Of a stretch of DNA of 64,000 nt, positions 35,968-43,137 are shown piece by piece. Where the stretch lies: positions 28,973 through 92,972 of the forward strand of contig CAIZFE010000089.1 of the NCBI GenBank assembly GCA_903932145.1, in the 5' to 3' direction. This stretch comes from an uncultured Rhodopila sp. Its GTDB lineage: Bacteria; Pseudomonadota; Alphaproteobacteria; Acetobacterales; Acetobacteraceae. The notes beneath the pieces are model-generated. The model had not been told where the DNA came from, did no database searches, and was given only the letters and a program-made list of their open reading frames with translations. The stretch's first letter is position 1. Each line of letters begins with the position of its first letter. The position numbers and the translations under genes were made by a program.

Positions 35968-37107
35968 ATGCCGCCTGACATCCATGCCGAATGGGATCTC
36001 GATCCCGATTTCCTGACGGTCAACCACGGGTCGTTCGGTGCCACGCCGCGCGCGGTCATCGCGGCGCAGCGCGTCTGGCAGGACAGAATGGAGCGACAAC
36101 CGAGCCGGTTCATGAACACTGTTTATAGCGGTGAAATGCGGAATTCTGCCGATGCACTGGGGATTTTTCTGAACGCCGACGGCCGGAACATTGCATTTGT
36201 GGAAAACGCAACGTCAGGCTGTAACGCCGTGATACGGGCCGTTGCGTTGCAGCCCGGCGATGAGATCATGATCCTGAGCCACGCCTACGGCGCCGTGCGC
36301 AATGCCGTTCGTTTTGTGGCCGATCGGGCCGGCGCGCGAATCACCGAGGCCGCGATACCGTTTCCCGACCCGACCGAGGACTCGCTGACAGCCTCGGTCG
36401 TAGCGGCGTTGACGCCGCGCACGCGACTGGCGGTCATTGATCACATAACGTCCGGAAGTGCGATCGTGATGCCGATCCAACGGATTGTCGCGGCGTGTCA
36501 TGCCGCCGGCGTCCCGGTGTTGGTCGACGGCGCGCATGCACCCGGGCAGGTTCCGGTGGATCTGTCGGCGATCGGGGCGGACTGGTATGTCGGCAATTGC
36601 CATAAATGGCTGTGTGCGCCGAAGGGCTGCGGGTTTCTGTATGCGGCTCCGGATCGGCAGGCGGAATTGCACCCGGGCACCATCTCACACGGTTACGGTC
36701 AGGGATTTTTGGCGGAATTCGACTGGACCGGGACGACCGACCCAAGCCGGTTTCTGGCGGTGCCGGAAGCGATTGCGTTTCATCATCGGTTGGGTGGGGC
36801 CGCGTTGATGCAGCGGAACCGGGCGCTGGCGACGGCGGGCGGGGCGTTGATCGCTCAGCGCCTGAATACGAACGTCGGGACGGGTGGGCCGGTTGCTGGT
36901 GCGATGGCGACCATCCGGTTACCGGTGGACGATCCGACTCCGGACCATGCGCTGGCGATCCGGGCGCGGCTGATGGCGGTGGGGACGGATGCGCCGGTCC
37001 ATGCGCTGGATGGGGCGCTGTGGCTGCGGATTTCGGCATTCGCCTACAACGAATTGGCGGATTATGCGACGCTCGGGGATCTGGTGGCGGAGGTGCTGCG
37101 GGGTTGA
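35968..37107 (+). CDS. Class V aminotransferase, isopenicillin-N-epimerase-like
   Basis: A 379-residue PLP enzyme. It opens with LTVNHGSFGATPRAV as in IPN-epimerase-like class V proteins. The PLP Lys is in YVGNCHKWLCAPKG near residue 212, and the cofactor-binding Asp in VLVDGAHAPGQ. The ending ALWLRISAFAYNELADY is also family-like. These enzymes act as desulfurases, epimerases or transaminases on small amino acids; the reaction here is unknown. ATG 35968 was chosen; ATG 35917 is an alternative. No penicillin genes are near. Confidence 0.85.
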   Translation: MPPDIHAEWDLDPDFLTVNHGSFGATPRAVIAAQRVWQDRMERQPSRFMNTVYSGEMRNSADALGIFLNADGRNIAFVENATSGCNAVIRAVALQPGDEIMILSHAYGAVRNAVRFVADRAGARITEAAIPFPDPTEDSLTASVVAALTPRTRLAVIDHITSGSAIVMPIQRIVAACHAAGVPVLVDGAHAPGQVPVDLSAIGADWYVGNCHKWLCAPKGCGFLYAAPDRQAELHPGTISHGYGQGFLAEFDWTGTTDPSRFLAVPEAIAFHHRLGGAALMQRNRALATAGGALIAQRLNTNVGTGGPVAGAMATIRLPVDDPTPDHALAIRARLMAVGTDAPVHALDGALWLRISAFAYNELADYATLGDLVAEVLRG

Positions 37108-37188
37108 TCACGGCCCACGTCGAAATGTTAACGTGCGAGGGTCAGATGTGATACAGTAAAGCCATTCACCGCCCCCCAGAGCACGGAC

Positions 37189-37500
37189 ATGTTGCCACTC
37201 ATCGAAGCCCATCGCCCCGAAATTGCCGAGATCTGCCAGCGTTTCCATGTGCAGCGGCTGGACGTCTTCGGTTCGGCCGCTCGGGTCACCGATTTCGATC
37301 CGGCGCGTTCGGATGTGGATTTGCTGGTGACGTACGATCCCGCGGTTCCAGCCCCCGACATGACGCAATACTTCGATTTGTCCGAACAACTCTCGGTGCT
37401 GTTCGGGTACAAGGTCGATCTCGTGATGTCCGAAGCGGTAAGGAACCCCATCGTGAGGGCCGACATCGATCGGTGGAAGCAGCCACTGTATGCGGCGTAA
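37189..37500 (+). CDS. mntA: MNT-domain nucleotidyltransferase antitoxin
   Basis: A 103-residue minimal nucleotidyltransferase with the catalytic pattern FGSAARVTDFDPARSDVDLLV, where the GS and the DxD pair bind metal and nucleotide. In characterised MntA/HepT pairs this protein adenylylates the HEPN toxin and so silences it. The hepT gene starts 11 bases inside the 3' end of mntA, supporting the pairing. All motif residues are intact, though its partner carries a premature stop. Confidence 0.88.
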   Translation: MLPLIEAHRPEIAEICQRFHVQRLDVFGSAARVTDFDPARSDVDLLVTYDPAVPAPDMTQYFDLSEQLSVLFGYKVDLVMSEAVRNPIVRADIDRWKQPLYAA

Positions 37501-37843
37501 TCCACGCAGCTTTCTATGGGACGTGTTTGACGCGGCGGACGCGATCTTCAGTTTTACCAATGGGCGTAGCTTCAACGATTACACGACTGACCGCATGTTT
37601 CGTTCAGCGGTGGAGCGTCAGTTTGCGATCATTGGCGAGGCTCTGAGCCAGTTGGAAAAAACGGATCCAGCCGTGGCCGCGCGAATCCTCGACCTTCGCC
37701 GTATCATCGGTTTTCGAAATAAACTGATCCACGGCTACGACCGCATCGATGCCGCCGCCGTATAACGCGTGATCGAGGATGATCTCCCCTCATTGAGGAC
37801 CATCGCCGCAGCCTTGTTTGACGAATTGAAGGACCCGGACTGA
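37490..37843 (+). pseudogene. hepT: HepT-like HEPN toxin with an in-frame TAA
   Basis: The frame starting at ATG 37490 runs 91 codons to TAA 37763-37765, then continues in the same frame as RVIEDDLPSLRTIAAALFDEL to TGA at 37843. The stop replaces one residue (probably Tyr) just after DAAAV and before the C-terminal helix of HEPN proteins. The RNase motif RNKLIHGY (R-x4-H) lies upstream of the stop. So the truncated product would keep the active site but lose the last helix. It overlaps mntA by 11 bp. Either the toxin has been inactivated, or this is a base error. Confidence 0.75.
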
Positions 37844-37855
37844 CGCCGGGTCCTT
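37829..37855. terminator. Bidirectional terminator between hepT and the SDR gene
   Basis: AAGGACCCGG (37829-37838) pairs perfectly with CCGGGTCCTT (37846-37855) around a 7-base loop. A short CGTTT follows on the plus strand and TCAATT on the minus strand. It overlaps the last codons of the hepT frame and lies 9 bp from the stop of the convergent SDR gene. Confidence 0.7.
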
Positions 37856-37864
37856 CGTTTGCCG

Positions 37865-38647
37865 TCAGACGACCGGGCTGGCGCCGCCGTCCATATTGAT
37901 CGCGGTTCCCGTGGTGAACCCGGCGTGATCGCTGCACAGGAAGCACGCCATCGCGGCGAATTCCTCGGCCTTGCCCATGCGGCCCACCGGGATTCCGGCG
38001 CCGGCTTTGGCGACGTAGGCATCGAACGGTTCGTTGCTGCCGTCGGTCTTGTAACGGCGGGCGATCTGGTCGGACACGATCTGGCCAACCAGCATGCCGT
38101 TCACCAGAATGCCGTGCGGCGCGCCCTCCCCCGACATCACCTTCATCAGCGCCATGCCGGCGGCTCGGGATACGGCGGTCGGCGCCCCATTCGCCCGCGG
38201 GGCTTTGGCGCCGGTGTTCAGCACGTTGATGATGCGGCCCCATTTACGCGCCTTCATACCCGGCCAGCACAACCGAGCCAGGCGGATCGCGGCAAACAGC
38301 TTCAGGTCGAGATCTTCCTGCCAGATGTCGTCAGTGATCTGGTCGGACGGCATCGCGCGCGACATGCCAGCATTGTTGATCAGGATGTCCACCTGGCCAA
38401 ACGTCTTGATCACAGCGTCGAACGTCTTGTTGATGTCATCGGCCTTTGACACGTCGCACTGGAATGTGGCGACCTTGCCGGAGGCGCCTTCCGACGCCAG
38501 GGCCTGCGCTTCCGCCAGACCGTCCGGGTTGCGGGCGAGGATGGCGACATTGGCTCCTGATGCCGCGAATTCCTTGGCCATGGCAAAGCCAAGACCCTTG
38601 CTTGATCCGGTTATGATCGCGGTGCGACCGTCGAGGCGGACTTCCAT
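37865..38647 (-). CDS. Short-chain dehydrogenase/reductase family protein
   Basis: A 260-residue Rossmann protein. The cofactor motif TGSSKGLGFAMAKEFA is at residues 12-27, with CDVSKADD and NNAGMS as in classical SDRs, and the ending GTAINMDGGASPVV. However, where the catalytic Tyr-x-x-x-Lys is expected it reads PTAVSRAAGMAL, so Tyr and Lys are missing. This is a known divergent SDR subgroup whose chemistry is unclear. ATG 38647 is preceded by GGGAGAAAACC. It diverges from the antiporter gene 76 bp away. Confidence 0.82.
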   Translation of the reverse strand: MEVRLDGRTAIITGSSKGLGFAMAKEFAASGANVAILARNPDGLAEAQALASEGASGKVATFQCDVSKADDINKTFDAVIKTFGQVDILINNAGMSRAMPSDQITDDIWQEDLDLKLFAAIRLARLCWPGMKARKWGRIINVLNTGAKAPRANGAPTAVSRAAGMALMKVMSGEGAPHGILVNGMLVGQIVSDQIARRYKTDGSNEPFDAYVAKAGAGIPVGRMGKAEEFAAMACFLCSDHAGFTTGTAINMDGGASPVV

Positions 38648-38723
38648 TGGTTTTCTCCCATGCAGAAGCACCCACTTTGGGGAAGATGCTCTCGTCACGC
38701 AACGCATGCCAAAGGCGGCCTTG

Positions 38724-39971
38724 ATGTCCACGTTCGATTTCGTTGCCGCTCTGTTGCTGCTGGCGGCAATCCTGGGGATCGTGAACCACCGGTATCTGCA
38801 TTTGCCGAGCACCATTGCGCTGATGGCGGGCTCGTTGGTGCTGTCGATCGGGGTCATCCTGGTGGACCGGGCGGTCGCGAGCGTGGAACTACGACGGTCG
38901 TGGGAGGAGATGGTGGCCGCCATCGACCTGCCGCATGTGTTTCTGGACGGATTGCTGGCGTTCATGCTGTTCGCCGGCAGTTTGCATGTCGATATGGACA
39001 GCCTGCGGGCCAGGAAGTGGACCGTGCTGTCGCTGGCGACGTTGGGCGTGCTGCTGGCGACGGGGCTTTACGGCGCCGGCATCTGGGTGATCCTGGGCGG
39101 AACGGTTCCGCTGCCCTGGTGCTTTACCTTGGGGGCTCTGCTGGCGCCAACCGACCCGATCGCGGTTGGTGGCTTGTTGCGGCAGGCGGGGCTACCGCCC
39201 GGCCTGCTGGCGGTCGTCAATGGCGAAAGCCTGTTCAACGACGGAGTCGCGGTCGTGGTCTTCGCCGTCGCACTGGAATGGGCGAACGGGCATGTGACAA
39301 CGCCCGGCATGATCGGGCTGGAGCTTCTGACTGAAGCCGGCGGCGGCATCGCGCTGGGGTTCGCCGCCGGTTATCTGGCCTACCGGGCGTTGCGGCTGGC
39401 CGATGAGCCGTCGCTGGAGCTGACAATGACTCTGGCACTGGTGACGGTCACCTACAGCATCGCCTCGGCGCTGCATGTGTCGGGACCGTTGGCGGTGGTG
39501 GTGGCGGGCTTGCTGACCGGCCATCGGGCCACCCGCTTTGCCATGACGGACGTATCGCGGGAACAGGTGGTGCTGTTCTGGGACCTGATGGACGAGTTGA
39601 TGAACGCGGTGCTGTTCCTGCTGATGGGCTTCGCGTTGCTGTCGGTCGAGGTCAATCAAACCCTGCTGATCGCGGCGGCCGGCGGGATCGGACTGGCTTT
39701 GCTCACCCGGATCATCAGCGTCGCGGTGCCGACCGCCCTGGTGCACATGCGCGCGTTACCGCGACTACGCGGCATCGCGGTGCTGACCTGGGGCGGTCTG
39801 CGCGGCGGCATTTCCGTCGCCCTGGCGCTGACGCTGGAGCCATCGCCATACCGGGGCGCCCTGCTGGCCATCTGTTACGCCGTCGTGGTGTTCACCATTC
39901 TGGTACAGGGCCTGTCGATGCCGGCGCTCGTGCGCTGGCTGTACCCTCCTAAAGCAGCCCGGCCACAATGA
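38724..39971 (+). CDS. CPA1-type Na+/H+ antiporter
   Basis: A 415-residue membrane protein with about 12 hydrophobic segments. The ion-binding signature of the NhaP/NHE group is present: LLAPTDPIAVGGLLR near residue 140 and NGESLFNDGVAVVVF near 170. The conserved Arg region and RLRGIAVLTWGGLRGGISVALAL near 350-370 also match. It exchanges cytoplasmic Na+ or K+ for H+ in pH and ion control. ATG 38724 has AAGGCGG upstream; ATG 38706 would add six residues. The 3' end overlaps the convergent CopD-like gene by 23 bp. Confidence 0.9.
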   Translation: MSTFDFVAALLLLAAILGIVNHRYLHLPSTIALMAGSLVLSIGVILVDRAVASVELRRSWEEMVAAIDLPHVFLDGLLAFMLFAGSLHVDMDSLRARKWTVLSLATLGVLLATGLYGAGIWVILGGTVPLPWCFTLGALLAPTDPIAVGGLLRQAGLPPGLLAVVNGESLFNDGVAVVVFAVALEWANGHVTTPGMIGLELLTEAGGGIALGFAAGYLAYRALRLADEPSLELTMTLALVTVTYSIASALHVSGPLAVVVAGLLTGHRATRFAMTDVSREQVVLFWDLMDELMNAVLFLLMGFALLSVEVNQTLLIAAAGGIGLALLTRIISVAVPTALVHMRALPRLRGIAVLTWGGLRGGISVALALTLEPSPYRGALLAICYAVVVFTILVQGLSMPALVRWLYPPKAARPQ

Positions 39972-40389
39972 CCGTCACCAGGCCCAGACCCAGGTTAAGG
40001 CCGATCAGCTTGCGGATGTTGTTCAGGCTGGATGCCATCCGGTTGCGATCGGTGGTGCGGCGGAACTGGCGGTACGGGCCGAAAAAGATTGCCAGGAATA
40101 CCGCCGCCATGACCAGACCGAGCGCCATCATGGCGTTAATCTGCCAGGGTAATGTTGCCATATCCCAGTGAAGACTCAACATCGCAATGCCAGAGATGAG
40201 ACTCACCGGCATGGCGTGCCAGATCACCAGGAAGAAACTCTTGAAAACCCGCGTATGCAGCAACATCCGCTGCGGCGCCTCGATCGCCGCCAGGCTCGGG
40301 CGCAGCACGACATATGAGAAGAACATGCCGCCTACCCACAGCACCGCGCACACCAGATGCAGCGCCTTCAGAACCGCGTAAATCGTCAT
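39949..40389 (-). CDS. CopD-like integral membrane protein
   Basis: A 146-residue protein with four hydrophobic helices. HLVCAVLWVGGMFF near residue 11 and the conserved His and Trp (IWHAMP near residue 57) fit the CopD/DUF2214-type family of small heme- or copper-related membrane proteins. The last helix is at the C-terminus. It starts within the stop of the ParA gene (ATGA), so the two are coupled. The role is not proven. Confidence 0.75.
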   Translation of the reverse strand: MTIYAVLKALHLVCAVLWVGGMFFSYVVLRPSLAAIEAPQRMLLHTRVFKSFFLVIWHAMPVSLISGIAMLSLHWDMATLPWQINAMMALGLVMAAVFLAIFFGPYRQFRRTTDRNRMASSLNNIRKLIGLNLGLGLVTVIVAGLL

Positions 40390-41006
40390 CCGATCATCTC
40401 CAACAACTCAGCCAGCAGGGCACGTAACTCATTCGCGGCGATTGAGCGAGGGGCGGTCTCGGTCACCGCCAATCCGTCGGCGAAAGCGGATGCGAAGCCG
40501 GTGCGGTTGCCGATCGTCGCCGTCATCAGCGGCTTGCCGTCGGCTTTGAGTTGGGCGGTCATCGTCTCACGCAGCTTGCCGGAGGACGGGACGCGGTTCA
40601 GCACCAGCGTGGCCTTGCGCTTTTCGGCGGCGGCCAGCTTCAGGGTGCCGTCAGCCGCCCAGATGTCCGGGGCGCTGGGCTGAACCGGGATCAAAACCAG
40701 ATTGGCGCCACGGATCGCCAGCCTGGCGTCGGTGTCGATATGCGGCGGAGAGTCGATCACCACGATGTCGTGTGTGGCTTTCAGGCGGTCCAGCTCGCCG
40801 GTCACGCGCCAGCCGGAAACGTCGGAGAACGTGATTTTGGCGGCGGTTTTCGGCCGTAATTCGTTCCATCTGGTCAGGCTGTGCTGCGGGTCGATGTCCA
40901 GCAATGCCACCCGGCGCGAGGTCGCCAGTGCAGCCGCGATGTTCGCTGCCAGGGTGGTCTTGCCGGTACCGCCCTTTTGCTGCGCGACTGTGATGACGAT
41001 CGCCAT
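40386..41006 (-). CDS. ParA-family ATPase (orphan)
   Basis: A 206-residue deviant-Walker ATPase: KGGTGKTTLAAN at residues 10-21 with both Lys, DIDPQHSLTRW, VIDSPPHIDTDA and VQPSAPDIWA. It is short and has no HTH, resembling MipZ/ParA-like orphans that position cargo. No ParB or parS-like gene is adjacent. ATG 41006 with GGAG upstream is preferred over ATG 41021. A CopD-like gene follows with a four-base overlap. Confidence 0.85.
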   Translation of the reverse strand: MAIVITVAQQKGGTGKTTLAANIAAALATSRRVALLDIDPQHSLTRWNELRPKTAAKITFSDVSGWRVTGELDRLKATHDIVVIDSPPHIDTDARLAIRGANLVLIPVQPSAPDIWAADGTLKLAAAEKRKATLVLNRVPSSGKLRETMTAQLKADGKPLMTATIGNRTGFASAFADGLAVTETAPRSIAANELRALLAELLEMIG

Positions 41007-41119
41007 GCGTACTTGCTCCATTCCGATGGTTCGACACTGTTACAGAAGCGGGGATTCGGCGCCAGGACCCTTAGGTATGACGGCTCGCTTTTCCCGGACA
41101 CCAGCCTTATCGTGGCGTC

Positions 41120-41590
41120 ATGGGGACACGCGGATCAGGCGAAACGCCAACCGATCGAACGAAGGATGGTGGGCGGCAGTACCGCCTGGATCGGCCGCGC
41201 TGCGACGCCGACTGGCAGGCGTATCACGGCATTCGCCGCAAAGTGTTCCATCTGCCGCGTCCGGTGGAGGAGATCAGTCCGACCTGCCACCCGTTGCTGC
41301 TGTTCCTGGAAGACCAGCCGATCGGCGCGATTCAGGTGGACGACCTCGGCAATGAAGCGGCGGCTCTGCGTCTGGTCGCCATCGATCCGGCCCACCAGGG
41401 CGGCGGACATGGAAGGGCGATGTTGGAACGAGCCGAACAATTCGCGCAAGAGATCGGGTGCGGCAAGGCGGTGGTCTATGCCACTCCGGAATCCGCCGGC
41501 TTCTATCAGTCGCTGGGCTACGACGAGGACGACTGGGACGAAATCTGCATGGGCGGCATCGTGCAAATGCTGAAAGTATTGGATCGTTAA
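41120..41590 (+). CDS. GNAT-family N-acetyltransferase
   Basis: A 156-residue acetyltransferase. The acetyl-CoA loop is QGGGHGRAMLERAE near residue 93, preceded by LRLVAIDPAHQ, with ESAGFYQSLGYDEDD at the end: the usual motif A and B layout. It transfers an acetyl group to an amine; the substrate is unknown. It ends 4 bases into the convergent MgtC-like gene. ATG 41120 is a fair start, although the first 20 residues look non-family and translation may start later. Confidence 0.82.
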   Translation: MGTRGSGETPTDRTKDGGRQYRLDRPRCDADWQAYHGIRRKVFHLPRPVEEISPTCHPLLLFLEDQPIGAIQVDDLGNEAAALRLVAIDPAHQGGGHGRAMLERAEQFAQEIGCGKAVVYATPESAGFYQSLGYDEDDWDEICMGGIVQMLKVLDR

Positions 41591-42150
41591 GGAGTCGTGC
41601 TGACCGACCAGGTGGCGCTTTGCACAGGCGATGCCTTTTCCAACAACGCCACAACCGCATCCGGCACGATCGGATCAGCCGTTGTCGGAGCCAGGACCGC
41701 GGCCAGTTCGACCTGCGTTTCGGTTTCCGACAGTGTTTCGATCTCCAAAATCGGATAACCAACCTTCTCGAGAACTTCATCAAGACTATCGCGCGCGGCC
41801 GCGACATCCCGGTGTTCGGTGACAACGTGAACCCGGTAACGGGCCTCGGTCGACTTGGTGTCGATCGGCAGACGATTGATGTAGTTGACCAAGGGACGCA
41901 GCAAGGTGTTGCCGGCGACAACGAAGAGCGACAGGGCAACCGCCTCGGCCCCCATCGCGGCCCCCGCGAAGGCTCCGACCGCCGCCGAACACCACAAGGT
42001 CGCGGCGGTGTTCAGGCCGCGGATCTGGGTGCCTTCTTTCAGAATGACCCCGGCACCGATCAAGGTACCGAAGACAAAGGCGGTCGCGAGGCTGGCGAGC
42101 GTGCGCGCGAAGGCGCTGTTCAGGAACCAGGTCAGCAAGGTGGCGGCCAT
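41587..42150 (-). CDS. MgtC/SapB-family membrane protein with an internal deletion
   Basis: A 187-residue protein. The N-terminus (AFARTLASLATAFVFGTLIG) runs directly into AGVILKEGTQIRGLNTAATLWCSAAVGAFAG. In MgtC proteins these two segments are normally separated by about 50-60 residues of LERQ-loop and two helices. So a deletion between the two similar LIG/FLGAG motifs is likely. The C-terminal ACT-like cytoplasmic region (VHVVTEHRDVAAARDSL) is kept. It may still be made, but without the normal core. It overlaps the end of the GNAT gene. Confidence 0.72.
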   Translation of the reverse strand: MAATLLTWFLNSAFARTLASLATAFVFGTLIGAGVILKEGTQIRGLNTAATLWCSAAVGAFAGAAMGAEAVALSLFVVAGNTLLRPLVNYINRLPIDTKSTEARYRVHVVTEHRDVAAARDSLDEVLEKVGYPILEIETLSETETQVELAAVLAPTTADPIVPDAVVALLEKASPVQSATWSVSTTP

Positions 42151-42192
42151 CGCGCCCTTCCAGGAAGACGCGATGGCGTTAGCGGAACGCGA

Positions 42193-42330
42193 TTACGCCC
42201 GCAATGGCTCCGGTGGGAGATCCGGTGGAACCGGAATCGGAGACGGCGGATCCTCAATCGGCGGCGGTTGATCCGGATCGGGAACCACCGGAGGATCGCC
42301 AGGGGGAAACGGCGGATCGGACAGCGTCAG
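42193..42330 (-). CDS. Tiny proline-rich ORF coupled to phasin, possible CTG start
   Basis: A 45-residue frame lying 12 bp past the phasin stop on the same strand: TLSDPPFPPGDPPVV, then PDPDQPPPIEDPPSP and PVPPDLPPEPLRA. A perfect AAGGAG overlaps the phasin TAA and lies 7 bases before CTG 42330; no ATG, GTG or TTG is available. The repeated (P/D)PP pattern is unlike random frames. It may start at CTG, or ATG may have mutated to CTG. No function is known. It ends 42 bp before the mgtC-like start. Confidence 0.4.
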   Translation of the reverse strand: MTLSDPPFPPGDPPVVPDPDQPPPIEDPPSPIPVPPDLPPEPLRA

Positions 42331-42341
42331 CGGACGGCTCC

Positions 42342-43007
42342 TTAGTGATGATGCGACTGCAACGGACGTACGGCCTCCTGCGCGGTACGACCGGCCATCT
42401 CCAGCAGACGGCTGGTCGATTCAAAGGCGCGGTTAACGGCGTCCATGTACAAATCGCGCTGCACCTCGGCCAGTTCGACGAGATTTTTACAACGTAACAA
42501 GTCCTGCGGCTTGTGCGCAGCGGTCTCCATGCTGTGGTCCATCATTTCGAGCCACGCGTGCTGCATGGTCTGCAAACCGCGACCCATCGACATGGCGCTG
42601 GAGAACAGCGCCTGAACCTGTTCGGCCGACCGCTCCGACGCATCGCGATAGATGTCCATCGCGTGGGCAGCGGAGGACATCAGATGATGGCTGCGGCCGA
42701 AGTTGATATCCGCGACCTTGCTGCTGGCGGCGGCGGCGGTCCGCATACCCATCATCACGACGTCCCGGCTCTGTTCGGCGGCCTTGGACGACATATTCGT
42801 CGCGGCATTGGCGGTTTCCGCCACCGTTTCGGTTATGCTTCCGCCGACCTCCCTGGCGCGGTCGGTGGCGTTCTTCGCCGCCTGGCTGGTTTCGTTGATC
42901 GAATCCTTCGTGTTGCGCGATGCGGTGTCCATCGCGGCCTGACTGAACCTGGCCGTTTGGTCCGTGGCACGCTTCACGTTTTCAGTGGATTTGACTGTTT
43001 CTGACAT
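42342..43007 (-). CDS. Phasin family protein
   Basis: A 221-residue helical protein. Residues 1-85 are Ala/Thr/Ser-rich and hydrophilic; the phasin-type domain covers about 105-210 (SAEQVQALFSSAM, LQTMQHAWLEMMDH, LLRCKNLVELAEVQRDLYMDAV). Phasins coat polyhydroxyalkanoate granules. It ends in a HHH tail. ATG 43007 is supported by AAAAGGA. The N-terminal repeats resemble LEA-like or apolipoprotein-type amphipathic helices. No PHA synthase is in the window. Confidence 0.82.
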   Translation of the reverse strand: MSETVKSTENVKRATDQTARFSQAAMDTASRNTKDSINETSQAAKNATDRAREVGGSITETVAETANAATNMSSKAAEQSRDVVMMGMRTAAAASSKVADINFGRSHHLMSSAAHAMDIYRDASERSAEQVQALFSSAMSMGRGLQTMQHAWLEMMDHSMETAAHKPQDLLRCKNLVELAEVQRDLYMDAVNRAFESTSRLLEMAGRTAQEAVRPLQSHHH

Positions 43008-43137
43008 GATATGTCCTTTTGAAGATTGGATACCGAGCGGGGTAAGGTTTCCCATACGCGACGAAATTGTCGAGTTGCGGCCTAGGTCTTTTCCTCCGCT
43101 CACCGCCAGTATAGGCAATCGTCCGGCGCACCGTGAT

